From Parahaliea mediterranea (GTDB lineage: Bacteria; Pseudomonadota; Gammaproteobacteria; Pseudomonadales; Halieaceae): 64,000 bases of DNA. Shown here piece after piece: positions 7,783-16,994 of the stretch; within the stretch, counting starts at the first letter, position 1; each line of letters begins with the position of its first letter. The notes below the pieces were generated by a model, which saw only the letters and a program-made list of their open reading frames with translations, had not been told where the DNA came from and did no database searches. A program made the position numbers and the translations under genes. The stretch is taken from positions 434,001 through 498,000 of the forward strand of contig NZ_QEWO01000004.1 in NCBI RefSeq assembly GCF_003402235.1, written 5' to 3'.

Positions 7783-8860
7783 CGCCCTGGCGGTGTACGC
7801 GGGGCAAAGCGCCGCGCAGCAGCTGGCCCGGGAAGGCTGGGACGCCAGCCTGTTCGGCGCCCTGCTGGGGGCCTCTGGCGGGCCCAAGTGGTTTGTGCTG
7901 AGCGAGCTGGACCAGCTGCTGTTTGGCGACTTCCTGCAGCGCAGCGCGGCGCCGCTGACCACGCTGGGTTCTTCCATCGGCTCCTGGCGCAACACCTGCC
8001 TGGCCCTGGACGACCCGGCGGCGGCCATCAAGCGCCTGCAGCAGGGCTACCTCTACCAGCAGTTTTCGGCCCGGCCCAACGCCGCCGAGGTGAGCGCAGT
8101 AAGCAACCGCATTCTGCAGGCCATGCTGGGTGAACAGGGGGCGGCCCAGGTGGCCGCCAACCCGCGCATTCACAGCCACATTGTGACCGCCCGCGGCCGC
8201 GGCCCGGCGGCGGCGGAGCGCGGCCCCCTGCTGGCCTCGGCCATGGCGGCCGCGGCACTTGGCAACACGCTGCACCGGCAGGTGCTGCGGCTGGGCTTTC
8301 AGCGGGTGGTGTTCCACAGTGGCCAGCGGCCGGCGCCGGGGCTGGAACTGGCGGACTTTCACACCCGCTACGCACCGCTGGGGCAGAACAACCTCAACGC
8401 CGCCCTGCACGCCAGTGGCGCCATTCCCTTTGTACTGACCGGCGAGCGCGACATTCCCGGCGCACCCCGGGGCCAATACTGGGACGGCGGCATCATCGAC
8501 TACCACTTCGACCTCGCCCAGTACCGCGGCGAGGGTCTGCTGCTCTACCCCCACTTCCGGCCCGACATCACCCCCGGCTGGTTCGACAAATTCCTGCCCT
8601 GGCGCACCCGCCCCCTGCAGCGCCAGGCAGTGGACCGGCTGGTGCTGCTGTGCCCCAACCCGGCCTGGGTGGCGCAGCTGCCGCTGGGCAAAATCCCCGA
8701 CCGCAGCGACTTCCAGCGCCTGGGGCCGGATGAGCGAGTGCGTTACTGGGAGGCGTGTGTTGCGCGCAGCGCAGCCCTGGCGGAGGAGTTCGCCGCCCTG
8801 CTCAGTGCCAGCGACCCGCTGGCCGGGGTGACGGTATTGCAGGACGCCGAGGCGGCCTGA
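7772..8860 (+). CDS. Patatin-like phospholipase/esterase family protein
   Basis: The ~362-aa protein has the three patatin elements: the oxyanion-hole stretch GASGGPKW, the nucleophile elbow GSSIGSW (Ser in GxSxG) and the catalytic Asp in WDGGIIDYH. Patatin proteins hydrolyse acyl esters of phospholipids or neutral lipids with a Ser-Asp dyad. No signal peptide is seen. GTG at 7772 is chosen because of the GGGAGG site just upstream; the longer frame would read out of phase through the AraC gene. Overlap with the AraC gene indicates an operon. Confidence 0.82.
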   Translation: MATSALAVYAGQSAAQQLAREGWDASLFGALLGASGGPKWFVLSELDQLLFGDFLQRSAAPLTTLGSSIGSWRNTCLALDDPAAAIKRLQQGYLYQQFSARPNAAEVSAVSNRILQAMLGEQGAAQVAANPRIHSHIVTARGRGPAAAERGPLLASAMAAAALGNTLHRQVLRLGFQRVVFHSGQRPAPGLELADFHTRYAPLGQNNLNAALHASGAIPFVLTGERDIPGAPRGQYWDGGIIDYHFDLAQYRGEGLLLYPHFRPDITPGWFDKFLPWRTRPLQRQAVDRLVLLCPNPAWVAQLPLGKIPDRSDFQRLGPDERVRYWEACVARSAALAEEFAALLSASDPLAGVTVLQDAEAA

Positions 8861-8861
8861 C

Positions 8862-9137
8862 TCAGTGAATGTGCTCGTCGAGGTAGCGCTGCACCTCGGC
8901 CTGCAGCATCTTCTTGAAGGGCGCGGCCAGCAGGCCCAGGCGCACCGACACATCCACCACCCCACCGCCAAAGGACAGCTCGCCATCCACCCCGGAGCCC
9001 TTGATGCGCACGGCGTCGCCACGCCAGCTGGACCGCACGCCGTGCTGGGCCTCCAGGCGCGCCGCCAGCCCCTCGGCGGCCTCGCGCAGTTCATCCTTGG
9101 GCATGGTGTAGGCTTTGGTCAGGCGGAATCCAGCCAC
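8862..9137 (-). CDS. Polyhydroxyalkanoic acid system family protein
   Basis: This 91-aa protein matches the small PHA-granule-associated family (PHA_gran_rgn type). It has an MPKDELREAAEGLAARL helix, a beta-rich middle that includes VRIKGSGVDGEL, and the C-terminal LLAAPFKKMLQAEVQRYLDEHI. The biochemical role of the family is not established; it is found in PHA-producing bacteria, which agrees with the phasin genes ten kilobases away. The start is preceded by AAGGAGGAC. Confidence 0.8.
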   Translation of the reverse strand: MAGFRLTKAYTMPKDELREAAEGLAARLEAQHGVRSSWRGDAVRIKGSGVDGELSFGGGVVDVSVRLGLLAAPFKKMLQAEVQRYLDEHIH

Positions 9138-9172
9138 GTCTGTCCTCCTTGTGGGTTTGCCACGAGTATAAG

Positions 9173-10048
9173 TCAGGCTGCCCCGCGACGCATGACCAGC
9201 CAGTTACCGGCCAGCACCAGCACCAGGCCAAACACCGCAGGCAGGGTCCACTGGTAGCCCTCCGCCACGGTGGAAATCAGCAGGGCCACCACCGGGAACA
9301 GCAGGGAACTGTAGGCCGCCCGGTCCGGGCCGATGCGCCCGATCAGGGTCACGTAGGCCCAGAAGGCCACCACCGAGCCGAACAGCGACAGGTAAAGCAG
9401 CGACAGCAAATAGGACGGCTGCCAGTCCAGGCGAATGTCGTGACCCAGCACCAGGGCGCTCAGGTAGAGGGCGCAGGCGCCGTAGAACATGCCCCAGGCA
9501 TTGCACACCAGCACCGGCAGCCCGCTGCGGGTGTTACGGGCGGCGAACAGGTTGCCCACCGAGGCGCAGCAGGTGCCCGCAAAGCAAAGCAGCAGGGCGC
9601 GAAAGCTGCTGTCGGAAAAACTGAAGGCCTCCAGCTCCGGCAAAAACAGCGCGCCCATGCCCACCAGCCCCAGGGCACCGCCCACCGCCACCATGGCGCT
9701 GGCGGGAATGCCCAGAAACAGCGCCCCGCCCACCATGTTGAGTATCACCATGGTGGAGAACACCACCGCCACCAGGCCGCTGGTCAGCTCGGCGGTGGCC
9801 GGGTAAATGAACACGTAATTGCCGCTGAACAGCAGCAGCCCCTGGGCCAGCACAAAGGCGTGCTGCGTAAGCGGCAGGCGCAGGGACTGGCGGCGCAGCA
9901 GCAAAAAGCCGAACACCAGCAGGGCGGCCAGCATGGAGCGATGGGCAATGGACACCAGCACCGACACCTCGCCGAGCTGGTATTTGATGGCAATCCAGGT
10001 CGAACCCCAGATCAGTACCGTCAGAAGATAGAGAACAACGTTGTTCAT
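9173..10048 (-). CDS. EamA/DMT family permease
   Basis: The 291-aa protein has ten predicted membrane helices in two EamA repeats; the first carries the family signature LIWGSTWIAIKYQLGE. DMT permeases export amino acids, nucleotides or other small metabolites; the substrate cannot be read here. The start at 10048 (MNNVV) is preferred to 10072 because the membrane helix begins immediately after it. Confidence 0.88.
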   Translation of the reverse strand: MNNVVLYLLTVLIWGSTWIAIKYQLGEVSVLVSIAHRSMLAALLVFGFLLLRRQSLRLPLTQHAFVLAQGLLLFSGNYVFIYPATAELTSGLVAVVFSTMVILNMVGGALFLGIPASAMVAVGGALGLVGMGALFLPELEAFSFSDSSFRALLLCFAGTCCASVGNLFAARNTRSGLPVLVCNAWGMFYGACALYLSALVLGHDIRLDWQPSYLLSLLYLSLFGSVVAFWAYVTLIGRIGPDRAAYSSLLFPVVALLISTVAEGYQWTLPAVFGLVLVLAGNWLVMRRGAA

Positions 10049-10102
10049 CGACGCCCCGGGCAAAAGGCGCACTTTAGCACCGGGGCACGACAGGTCGCGG
10101 GC

Positions 10103-10969
10103 TTATTGGTTGATGAATTCCCCGGCGTACCAGTTGAGCATGGCGATCTTCTCTTCCAGCGGCTTGTCCGGCTCCATCTCGTAGACATTGCGAAAGCCAA
10201 TAATCACGTCGGTTACGCCGATGGATTCCAGCTGTTCAATGCCCTCTTTGGTAAAGGCATCCTGGCCCGTGGTGTACACCTTGAAGGGGCGATCGGCGGT
10301 GCCGTACTCCTCGCGCAGCGCGTTGATGCGGCCAATGTAGCCGCGCAGGTCCTCCATGGAGGCCCCGGCGCACATCCAGCCATCGCCCACCCGGGCCGCG
10401 CGCTGCAGGGCCACATCCGCATGGCCGCCAATCAGCAGCGGCGTGGGGGCGCTCGGTGCCGGGCACATCTTGTTGGCGGGCATGGAGATCAGCTCGCCGT
10501 CGTAGCCGAAGAAGTCACCGCCTTCCAGGCCGCGCAGGATGTCGATCTGCTCGTCGAAGCGCTTGCCGCGTTTTTCCCAGGGCACACCGCACACGGCGAA
10601 GTCTTCCTCCCAGGGGGAAATGCCGATGCCAAAGTCAAAGCGGTTGCCAGAGAGCACCTGGATGCTCTGCACCTGCTTGGCCACCACGGCGGCCTGGCGC
10701 ACCGCCAGCTTATAGACAAAGGTGGCAAAGCGGAGCTTTTCGGTCACCGCCGCCATGTGCGACACGGCGATCAGGCTCTCGACAAAGGGCACGCTCTCCA
10801 GAAACTCCCGGCTGCCGTCCTTGTTATAGGGATATTTGGAACTCGCCTCCTGCGGGTAGCAGATGCTGTCGGGAATGGCGACACCGTCGTAGCCAGCGGC
10901 CTCGGCGGCGCGGGCCAGCGGTACGTAGTGTTCGGCCTCACACATGCCGACCTGGTAGCTGAATCTCAT
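10103..10969 (-). CDS. LLM class flavin-dependent oxidoreductase (luciferase-like TIM barrel)
   Basis: The 288-aa protein has the bacterial luciferase-like fold: LARAAEAAGYDGVAIPDS at strand/helix 1, the KQVQSIQVLSGNRFDFGIGISPWEEDF flavin-binding region, and the C-terminal half that begins TPLLIGGHADVALQRAARVGDGW. Such enzymes use FMN or F420 in monooxygenation or hydride transfer. The sequence resembles the F420-type group often annotated TIGR03619/TIGR03854, but cofactor choice is not decidable. The start has AGGAG. It seems to be a single-gene unit. Confidence 0.87.
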   Translation of the reverse strand: MRFSYQVGMCEAEHYVPLARAAEAAGYDGVAIPDSICYPQEASSKYPYNKDGSREFLESVPFVESLIAVSHMAAVTEKLRFATFVYKLAVRQAAVVAKQVQSIQVLSGNRFDFGIGISPWEEDFAVCGVPWEKRGKRFDEQIDILRGLEGGDFFGYDGELISMPANKMCPAPSAPTPLLIGGHADVALQRAARVGDGWMCAGASMEDLRGYIGRINALREEYGTADRPFKVYTTGQDAFTKEGIEQLESIGVTDVIIGFRNVYEMEPDKPLEEKIAMLNWYAGEFINQ

Positions 10970-11158
10970 GAATGGCTCCTGTTTGTGCGCGATTGCGGTT
11001 TTGCGGGTTCAGAACCCCTACAATGTAGCGACCGGCCGGCGCGCGGTCATGGCCGCCTTGAATTTTCGCCGGACTGGCCTCAAATACTGAACCCTCCAGT
11101 CCTGTTACGTACCCAGCGCGCCAAGAGATCAACCCGCGCGCCAGCAAAGGCACCCGCC

Positions 11159-12043
11159 ATGACCGACACCACCTCCGCCGACACCAGCCTGCGCTTTCTG
11201 TTTGAAGAGGCCGACCTGCGCGGCGAGTTCGTACAACTCGATGGCGCCTACCGCGACATTCTCGCCCTGCACCACCACAGCCCGGCGGTGAGCCGCCTGC
11301 TGGGGGAATTTCTGGCCGCCTCGGTGCTGCTGGCCACCACCCTCAAGTTCGAGGGCAAACTGGTGCTGCAGGCGCGCAGCAGCGAGGGGCAGATTCCCCT
11401 GCTGATGGTTGAGTGCAGCAGCGACCTGGACCTGCGTGGCATTGTGCGCGGCGCCGGGCAGGCGACTGCCGAACGCTTCGACCTGCTGCTGGCCAAGGGG
11501 CAGCTGGCCATCACCGTGGACCCGACCCGGGGCAAGCGCTACCAGGGCGTGGTGCCGCTGGATGGCGACAACCTGGCCCAGTGCCTGCAAAGTTACTTCG
11601 CCCAGTCCGAGCAACTGGGCACCCGGGTGTGGCTGGCCGCGGACGGCGAGCGCGCCGGCGGCCTGCTGCTGCAGCAACTGCCGCCGCAGCTGGTGACCGA
11701 TGCACAGCAGCGCAACAACAGCTGGGAACACGCCTGTACCCTGGCCGCCACCGTGCGCGACGACGAGCTGCTGCAACTGGCACCGGCCGAGCTGCTGCAC
11801 CGCCTGTACCACGAGGAGGCCCTGCGCCTGTTCGAGCCCCGCCGGCCGCGCTTCCGTTGCAGCTGCTCGCGCGAGCGCACCCTCGGCGCACTGGCCGCGC
11901 TGGGCCGGGCGGAGCTGGAATCGCTACTGGCGGAACAGGGTGCGGTGACCATGGACTGCGAGTTCTGCAACAGCCGCTACCAGTACCAGCGCGAAGATCT
12001 GGCCGAGCTGCTGCAGGATGCACCGGAACCACCACTGCACTGA
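11159..12043 (+). CDS. hslO: Redox-regulated chaperone Hsp33
   Basis: The 294-aa holdase is inactive when reduced and is activated when oxidative stress releases its zinc. The four zinc-binding cysteines are seen as CSC (RFRCSCSRERTLGAL) and CEFC near the C-terminus. The middle has GQLAITVD and GVVPLDGDNLAQCLQSYFAQSEQL, typical of the family. It is followed by pckA on the same strand, separated by a hairpin, an arrangement also found in other gammaproteobacteria where hslO precedes pckA. Confidence 0.96.
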   Translation: MTDTTSADTSLRFLFEEADLRGEFVQLDGAYRDILALHHHSPAVSRLLGEFLAASVLLATTLKFEGKLVLQARSSEGQIPLLMVECSSDLDLRGIVRGAGQATAERFDLLLAKGQLAITVDPTRGKRYQGVVPLDGDNLAQCLQSYFAQSEQLGTRVWLAADGERAGGLLLQQLPPQLVTDAQQRNNSWEHACTLAATVRDDELLQLAPAELLHRLYHEEALRLFEPRRPRFRCSCSRERTLGALAALGRAELESLLAEQGAVTMDCEFCNSRYQYQREDLAELLQDAPEPPLH

Positions 12044-12067
12044 GCGCACGCCAGCAATTTGAACCGC

Positions 12068-12096
12068 CCTGCGGGCCAGTGAATGATGCCCGCAGG
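12068..12096 (+). terminator. Hairpin between hslO and pckA
   Basis: A 9-bp stem, CCTGCGGGC (12068-12076) and GCCCGCAGG (12088-12096), encloses an 11-nt loop. No clean T-run follows. It may be an attenuating element or a weak terminator. Confidence 0.4.
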
Positions 12097-12121
12097 TTCG
12101 TCGAAATTTTCGCCAATTCAG

Positions 12122-12150
12122 TTCGCTTCCCTACCTGTTTCTGACATAAT
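12122..12150 (+). promoter_or_regulatory. Probable pckA promoter
   Basis: CATAAT (12145-12150) matches the -10 consensus at five of six positions, with a poor -35 (TTCGCT, 12122-12127) 17 bp upstream. A weak -35 would suit activator-dependent expression of a gluconeogenic gene. Confidence 0.45.
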
Positions 12151-12225
12151 GTCGCCCCCCAAAAGACCCAACGAAATGGCAGTGCCAGTCCCACGCAGGC
12201 GGGCGCGCCGAACACAGGACACACG

Positions 12226-13785
12226 ATGACCGCCGACATTCAAACACCCCGGGAACTGGTTGACCTGGGCACCTCGCAACTGATTGAAGAATCCCTGAAA
12301 CGCAATGAAGGCATCCTCGCCGACACCGGCGCCCTGCTGGTAACCACCGGAAAGCGCACTGGCCGCTCCCCCGCCGACCGCTTTGTGGTGCGCGAGCCCA
12401 GCACCGAGGACGCCATCGACTGGGGCAGCGTCAACCGCCCCTTCGACAGCGACAAGTTCGACGCCCTGTGGGACCGCGTGGAGTCCCACATTGCCGAGCG
12501 CGACCGCTTTGTCTCTCACCTGCACGTGGGCGAGCACAGCGACCACTACCTGCCGGTCAAGGTGGTTACCGAAACCGCCTGGCAGGGCCTGTTCGGCCGC
12601 AACATGTTCATCCGCCCGGCTCAGTACAACGTTGGCCGCAAGCCGGAGTGGACCATCCTCAACGCCGCCGGCTTCAGCTGTGACCCGGAGCGCGACGGCA
12701 CTAATTCCGACGGTGTGGTAATCATCAACTTCGCCCGCCGCAAAGTGCTGCTGGCCGGCATGCGTTACGCCGGCGAGATGAAAAAAGCCATGTTCTCGGT
12801 GCAGAACTTCCTGCTGCCGGAAAAAGACGTGATGCCCATGCACTGCTCGGCCAACGTGGGCGACGAGGGCGACACCACCCTGTTCTTCGGCCTCTCCGGC
12901 ACCGGCAAAACCACCCTGTCCGCCGACCCCAGCCGCTACCTGATCGGCGACGACGAACACGGCTGGGCCAAGGGCTCCGTGTTCAACATTGAGGGCGGCT
13001 GTTACGCCAAAACCATCGACCTCAGCCAGAAGAACGAGCCGGTGATCTGGGATGCCATCCGCTTCGGCAGCATCATCGAGAACGTGGTGCTGGACGAGGC
13101 CCGCCACGCCGACTACTGCGACACCAGCCTGACCGAGAACGGCCGCTGCTGCTACCCGCTGGAGCACGTGGAAAAGCGCACCGAATCCAACGCTGGCGGC
13201 GAGCCCAAGTGCGTAATCTTCCTTACCTGCGACGTGTCCGGCGTGCTGCCGCCAGTGTCCATCCTCAGCAAAGAGGCGGCGGCCTTCCACTTCCTGTCCG
13301 GCTACACCGCGCGGGTGGGCTCCACCGAACTCGGCGCCGAGGCCGGCATTCACCCGACCTTCTCCACCTGCTTTGGCGCGCCCTTCATGCCGCGCCCGGC
13401 CGGCGACTACGCCGAGCTGCTGATGAAGCGCATTGAGGATTTCGGCAGCCAGGTCTACCTGATCAACACCGGCTGGACCGGCGGCTCCGGCGCCCCCGGC
13501 GGCACTGGCGCGCGCTTCCCGATTCCAGTGACCCGCGCCATTGTAGCGGCGGCCCAGAGCGGCGCCCTGCTGAACGCGCCCACCGAGCACCTGGACATCC
13601 TCAACCTGGACTTCCCCACCGCCATCCCCGGGGTGGACGCCAAGTACGTCAACCCGCGCAACAGCTGGGGCGACGTGGCGGCCTACGACGAGCAGGCGCG
13701 CAAGCTGGCCAACCTGTTCGCGCAGAACTTCGAGAAGTTCGACGTATCGGCGGCCATTGTGGCCGCGGGCCCGCAGGCCTCATAA
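12226..13785 (+). CDS. pckA: Phosphoenolpyruvate carboxykinase (ATP)
   Basis: The 519-aa enzyme converts oxaloacetate and ATP to phosphoenolpyruvate, CO2 and ADP, the first committed step of gluconeogenesis. It has the kinase-1a P-loop [11 protein letters not shown], the [12 protein letters not shown] substrate loop, the metal-binding GDDEHGWA and the C-terminal [20 protein letters not shown] lid. The length is typical of the ATP-dependent class. It has its own promoter and terminator. Confidence 0.98.
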   Translation: MTADIQTPRELVDLGTSQLIEESLKRNEGILADTGALLVTTGKRTGRSPADRFVVREPSTEDAIDWGSVNRPFDSDKFDALWDRVESHIAERDRFVSHLHVGEHSDHYLPVKVVTETAWQGLFGRNMFIRPAQYNVGRKPEWTILNAAGFSCDPERDGTNSDGVVIINFARRKVLLAGMRYAGEMKKAMFSVQNFLLPEKDVMPMHCSANVGDEGDTTLFFGLSGTGKTTLSADPSRYLIGDDEHGWAKGSVFNIEGGCYAKTIDLSQKNEPVIWDAIRFGSIIENVVLDEARHADYCDTSLTENGRCCYPLEHVEKRTESNAGGEPKCVIFLTCDVSGVLPPVSILSKEAAAFHFLSGYTARVGSTELGAEAGIHPTFSTCFGAPFMPRPAGDYAELLMKRIEDFGSQVYLINTGWTGGSGAPGGTGARFPIPVTRAIVAAAQSGALLNAPTEHLDILNLDFPTAIPGVDAKYVNPRNSWGDVAAYDEQARKLANLFAQNFEKFDVSAAIVAAGPQAS

Positions 13786-13804
13786 GCCGCAACAGGCACC
13801 GCGC

Positions 13805-13831
13805 AAGGGCTCGCTTCGGCGGGCCCTTTTT
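13805..13831 (+). terminator. Rho-independent terminator of pckA
   Basis: A 10-bp stem (AAGGGCTCGC / GCGGGCCCTT, one G-T pair) with TTCG loop is followed by TTTTT, about 20 bp after the stop codon. Confidence 0.88.
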
Positions 13832-13857
13832 CGTTGTGCGCCTGGGCCGTCTGTACC

Positions 13858-13890
13858 GCCGCCTAAGCCGCCTAAGCCGAAGCCGACTAA
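13858..13890. repeat. GCCGCCTAA tandem repeat covering the RND gene stop codon
   Basis: GCCGCCTAA occurs at 13858-13866 and 13867-13875, with a diverged copy to 13890. On the minus strand each unit reads GGCTTAG/GGCTTAGGC, so the last codons and stop of the RND gene appear to have been copied downstream. Confidence 0.75.
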
Positions 13891-16800
13891 GCCAGTTCGG
13901 CGGCGGCCCGGCCGCGGTGCGGCAGGCGCCCGCGCACCTGCTCGCCCAGCAGGTAGAGGCAGGGCACCAGCAGCAGGGTAATGCCGGTGGCAAACAGCAC
14001 GCCAAAGGCCAGTGAGGTGACCATGGGTATCAGGAACTGGGCCTGCACGCTGGTTTCGGACATGATCGGCACCAGGCCGATGAAGGTGGTGAGCGAGGTG
14101 AGGATGATGGGGCGGAAGCGGTCCTGCCCGCCCTGCAGCAGGGCATCGAGCACGCCGTGGCCGGCCGCGCGCAACTGGTTGATACGGTCGATCAGCACCA
14201 GGTTGTCATTCACCACCACGCCGGCGCAAGCGATTACCCCCAGCAGCGAAAACATGCTGATCTGCCAGTCCAGAATGAGGTGGCCAAAAATGGCGCCCAT
14301 CACCCCGAAGGGCACGGCGGTCAGCACCAGCAGGGGCTGGAAGTAGGAGCGGAAGGGAATGGCCATCAGGGCATAGATGGCGAGCATCGCCAGGGCAGTG
14401 TATTTGAGCATGGCTTCCATGAAGGCGCCCTCTTCCTCCAACTCGCCGTCCAGGGCCAGGCTCAGGCCGGGGTAGCGCTGCTGCCACTGGGGCAGGTAGC
14501 GCTGCACGATGTCATCCACCACTGCCCGCGGGTCGGAGGTGCCCTCAACAACATCGGCGCTCACCTCCAGGGTGCGCTTGCGGTTCAGCCGCTCGATGGT
14601 CATGTAGCCCGGCTCAAAGTGCATTTGCGCCACGGTGGCAAAGGGCACCTGGGCGCCCGCCGGGGTGCGCACCCGCATCTCCTGCAGGTTGGCCACCGAG
14701 ATACGCTCTTCCTCCGGATAGCGCACCATCACCCGCACATCCTCCTTGGTGCGCGGAATGCGCTGGGCCTCGGCCCCGTAGAAGGCCTCGCGCACCTGGC
14801 GCGCCAGGTCGGCCAGGGTAATGCCGAGGTTTTCGGCGGCGGGCTTCAAGTCCAGCACAATCTCCTGGCGCGGCGCCTGCAGGCTGTCGTTGACGTTGTA
14901 AACGCCGGGGTAGTTCTCCAGCAACTGGCGCAGCTCGCCAGACACCGCATTCAGGCTGTCCACCTGTGGTGCTGCCAGCACCAGCCGAATCGGCTTGCCG
15001 CGCTCGTTGATGGTGTAGTCCAGGGTAAAGTCCTCCACCGGCCCCAGCTCGCCAATGGCCTCGCGCCAGTCCCGCGACAGGGCGGCGGTGTCCACCGCGT
15101 CGGACAGGGTTTCCATCACCACTTTGATGGTGTTCTCGTTGGCGCGGGAGTCAATATGGCCGATCACCGGCTCGCCGCCAAAGGCCGGGTTGGCGTTGTA
15201 TTCGGCCTTCAGGCGCAGGGCGGCACCCTCGATCTGGCGCAGGGTGGCAAGGGTATCGGCAAAGGCGCCGCCCTCGGGCAGTTCGACCTCGGCGTCCACA
15301 TGGTCGGAGTTCACCGCCGGGAAGAAACCGGAGCGAATCCAGCCGCCGCCGTAAATGGCGAGGCTGACCAGCAGCAGGCACAGAAACAGCGCGCTCACCA
15401 GCACGTTGTGGCGCAGGCAGCGCTCCAGAAAGGGGCGATAGCGCTCGGCGGCAAAGCGGGTCATGGCGCCGGCACAGCGCAGGCGCAAGGCCTCAAGCCG
15501 GCGCAGCAGGGCAAAGCGGCTGGGGCGCGGCGGGCGCATGTGGGCCAGATGGGGCGGCAGAATGAGCAGGCTCTCCACCAGCGAAAAACTGAGGGCGATA
15601 ATCACCACCACCGGAATGGCGTAGGCCGCCTGCGCCATGTCGCCTGGCATGAAGAACATGGGCACGAAGAAGATCATGGTGCTGATCACCGCGAACATCA
15701 CCGGCTTGATCACACTCTGTGCCCCGCTCAGCGCGCCGCTGGTGCCGCCCTCCCCCGCGCTCTGGCGCGAGTGAATGGCCTCGCCGACGATGATGGCATC
15801 GTCCACCACAATGCCCAGAATCAGCAGGAAGGCAAACAGCGAGATCATGTTCAGGCTGACCCCGGTGTACTGCAGCATGAACAGGGTGCCCATGAAGGCC
15901 ACGCCAATGCCCACACACACCCACAGGGCCAGCAGCGGCCGCAGGAACAGCACCAGCACCGCAAACACCAGCGCCAGCCCGCCCAGGCCATTCTTGAGCA
16001 GGGTATCCACACGGCCCTTGAAAGGCTCCGAGGAATCCCGCCACATCACCAGCTCCACGCCATCGGGCAGGGTCGGGCGGGTGGTTTCAACCCAGTGTTT
16101 GACGGTGTCCGAGGTGGCCAGGGTGTTGGGGTTTGAGGTGACAAACACGTGCAGGTTGAGGGAGGGCTTGTCGTTGAAGCGATTGCGCACATCCACGTCC
16201 TGGAAGCCATCGACAATGGTGGCCACTTCCCCCAGCAGCACCTGGGTGCCATCGCGACGACTGAGCAGGGGAATATCCGCAAAGTCGGCGCCGGTGTAGG
16301 CCTGGCCGCGGGTCTGCAGGCGAATGTCGCCGCCGGCGTCCTTGATGGCCCCCGCCGGCAGGTTGAGAGAGGCGGCGCGGATGGCGGCGGCAACGTCGTC
16401 AAAGGTCAGCCCGTAGCGGCGCAGGGTGACCTCGGAAATCTCCACCGCCAGCTCGAAGGGGCGCGGGGTGTCCAGCTCCACCACCGACACATCGGGCTGG
16501 GCCGACAGATCGTCCCGCAGTCGCTCGCCCAGCTCCTTCAGGGCACGCTCGCCAATATCTCCGGCCAGGGTGACGATGGCCATGTGGTGGCGAAAAGCCA
16601 GCTCGGTAACCACCGGGCGCTCGGCATCCACCGGGAAGGTATTGATGGCATCGACCCGGGTTTTCACCTCGGCGGTGAGGCGCTGCATGTCGTAGCCCGG
16701 CTCCGCCTCCACCAGCACCTGGCCCAGGCCCTCGCGCGCTTCCGAGCGGATTTCCTTGACCCCGGTGAGGTCGTGTACGGCCTCTTCTATGCGCAGGCAG

Positions 16801-16994
16801 ATCTGCTCTTCCACCTCCCGCGGCCCGGCGCCGGGGTAGGACAGGCTGACCCGCACCTGGTTGATTTCAAACTCCGGGAAGAACTGCTTGTCCAGGGCGG
16901 GCAGGCCCCACAGGCCGCCCACCAGCAAAAACACCATCAGCAGGTTGGCGGCGATGGGGTTGTGGATGAACCAGCGCACCGGCCCGTTCATCAT
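13887..16994 (-). CDS. RND efflux transporter, inner-membrane pump subunit (HAE1/AcrB type)
   Basis: The 1035-aa protein has the RND layout: TM1 near residues 13-30, a large periplasmic loop, TM2-6 with ILGIVVDDAIIVGEAI (the proton-relay aspartate pair in TM4), a second loop, and TM8-12. This proton-driven pump extrudes drugs or other amphipathic compounds through the outer membrane together with an adaptor and an outer-membrane channel. Its start codon overlaps the stop of the adaptor gene (ATGA), so both are in one operon. No outer-membrane factor gene lies nearby. Sequence features (PEFEINQVRVSLSYPGAGPREVEEQI) place it in the group close to MdtB-like/VexH-like pumps; the substrate is not known. 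Confidence 0.94.
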   Translation of the reverse strand: MMNGPVRWFIHNPIAANLLMVFLLVGGLWGLPALDKQFFPEFEINQVRVSLSYPGAGPREVEEQICLRIEEAVHDLTGVKEIRSEAREGLGQVLVEAEPGYDMQRLTAEVKTRVDAINTFPVDAERPVVTELAFRHHMAIVTLAGDIGERALKELGERLRDDLSAQPDVSVVELDTPRPFELAVEISEVTLRRYGLTFDDVAAAIRAASLNLPAGAIKDAGGDIRLQTRGQAYTGADFADIPLLSRRDGTQVLLGEVATIVDGFQDVDVRNRFNDKPSLNLHVFVTSNPNTLATSDTVKHWVETTRPTLPDGVELVMWRDSSEPFKGRVDTLLKNGLGGLALVFAVLVLFLRPLLALWVCVGIGVAFMGTLFMLQYTGVSLNMISLFAFLLILGIVVDDAIIVGEAIHSRQSAGEGGTSGALSGAQSVIKPVMFAVISTMIFFVPMFFMPGDMAQAAYAIPVVVIIALSFSLVESLLILPPHLAHMRPPRPSRFALLRRLEALRLRCAGAMTRFAAERYRPFLERCLRHNVLVSALFLCLLLVSLAIYGGGWIRSGFFPAVNSDHVDAEVELPEGGAFADTLATLRQIEGAALRLKAEYNANPAFGGEPVIGHIDSRANENTIKVVMETLSDAVDTAALSRDWREAIGELGPVEDFTLDYTINERGKPIRLVLAAPQVDSLNAVSGELRQLLENYPGVYNVNDSLQAPRQEIVLDLKPAAENLGITLADLARQVREAFYGAEAQRIPRTKEDVRVMVRYPEEERISVANLQEMRVRTPAGAQVPFATVAQMHFEPGYMTIERLNRKRTLEVSADVVEGTSDPRAVVDDIVQRYLPQWQQRYPGLSLALDGELEEEGAFMEAMLKYTALAMLAIYALMAIPFRSYFQPLLVLTAVPFGVMGAIFGHLILDWQISMFSLLGVIACAGVVVNDNLVLIDRINQLRAAGHGVLDALLQGGQDRFRPIILTSLTTFIGLVPIMSETSVQAQFLIPMVTSLAFGVLFATGITLLLVPCLYLLGEQVRGRLPHRGRAAAELA

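Noticed and set aside
6190-8031. A 613-codon minus-strand open frame over the AraC and patatin genes
   Set aside because: Shadow frame. Its end runs out of phase through the ferritin-like gene, and the composition is not that of a protein.
9149-11158. A long plus-strand open frame running into hslO from the left
   Set aside because: It covers the EamA and LLM genes in antisense; Hsp33 homology starts exactly at the ATG at 11159.
14157-16136. A 659-codon plus-strand open frame opposite the first RND pump gene
   Set aside because: It is an antisense shadow of a high-GC gene; its translation is rich in His, Gln and Gly with no domain, and the opposite strand is a clear RND protein.
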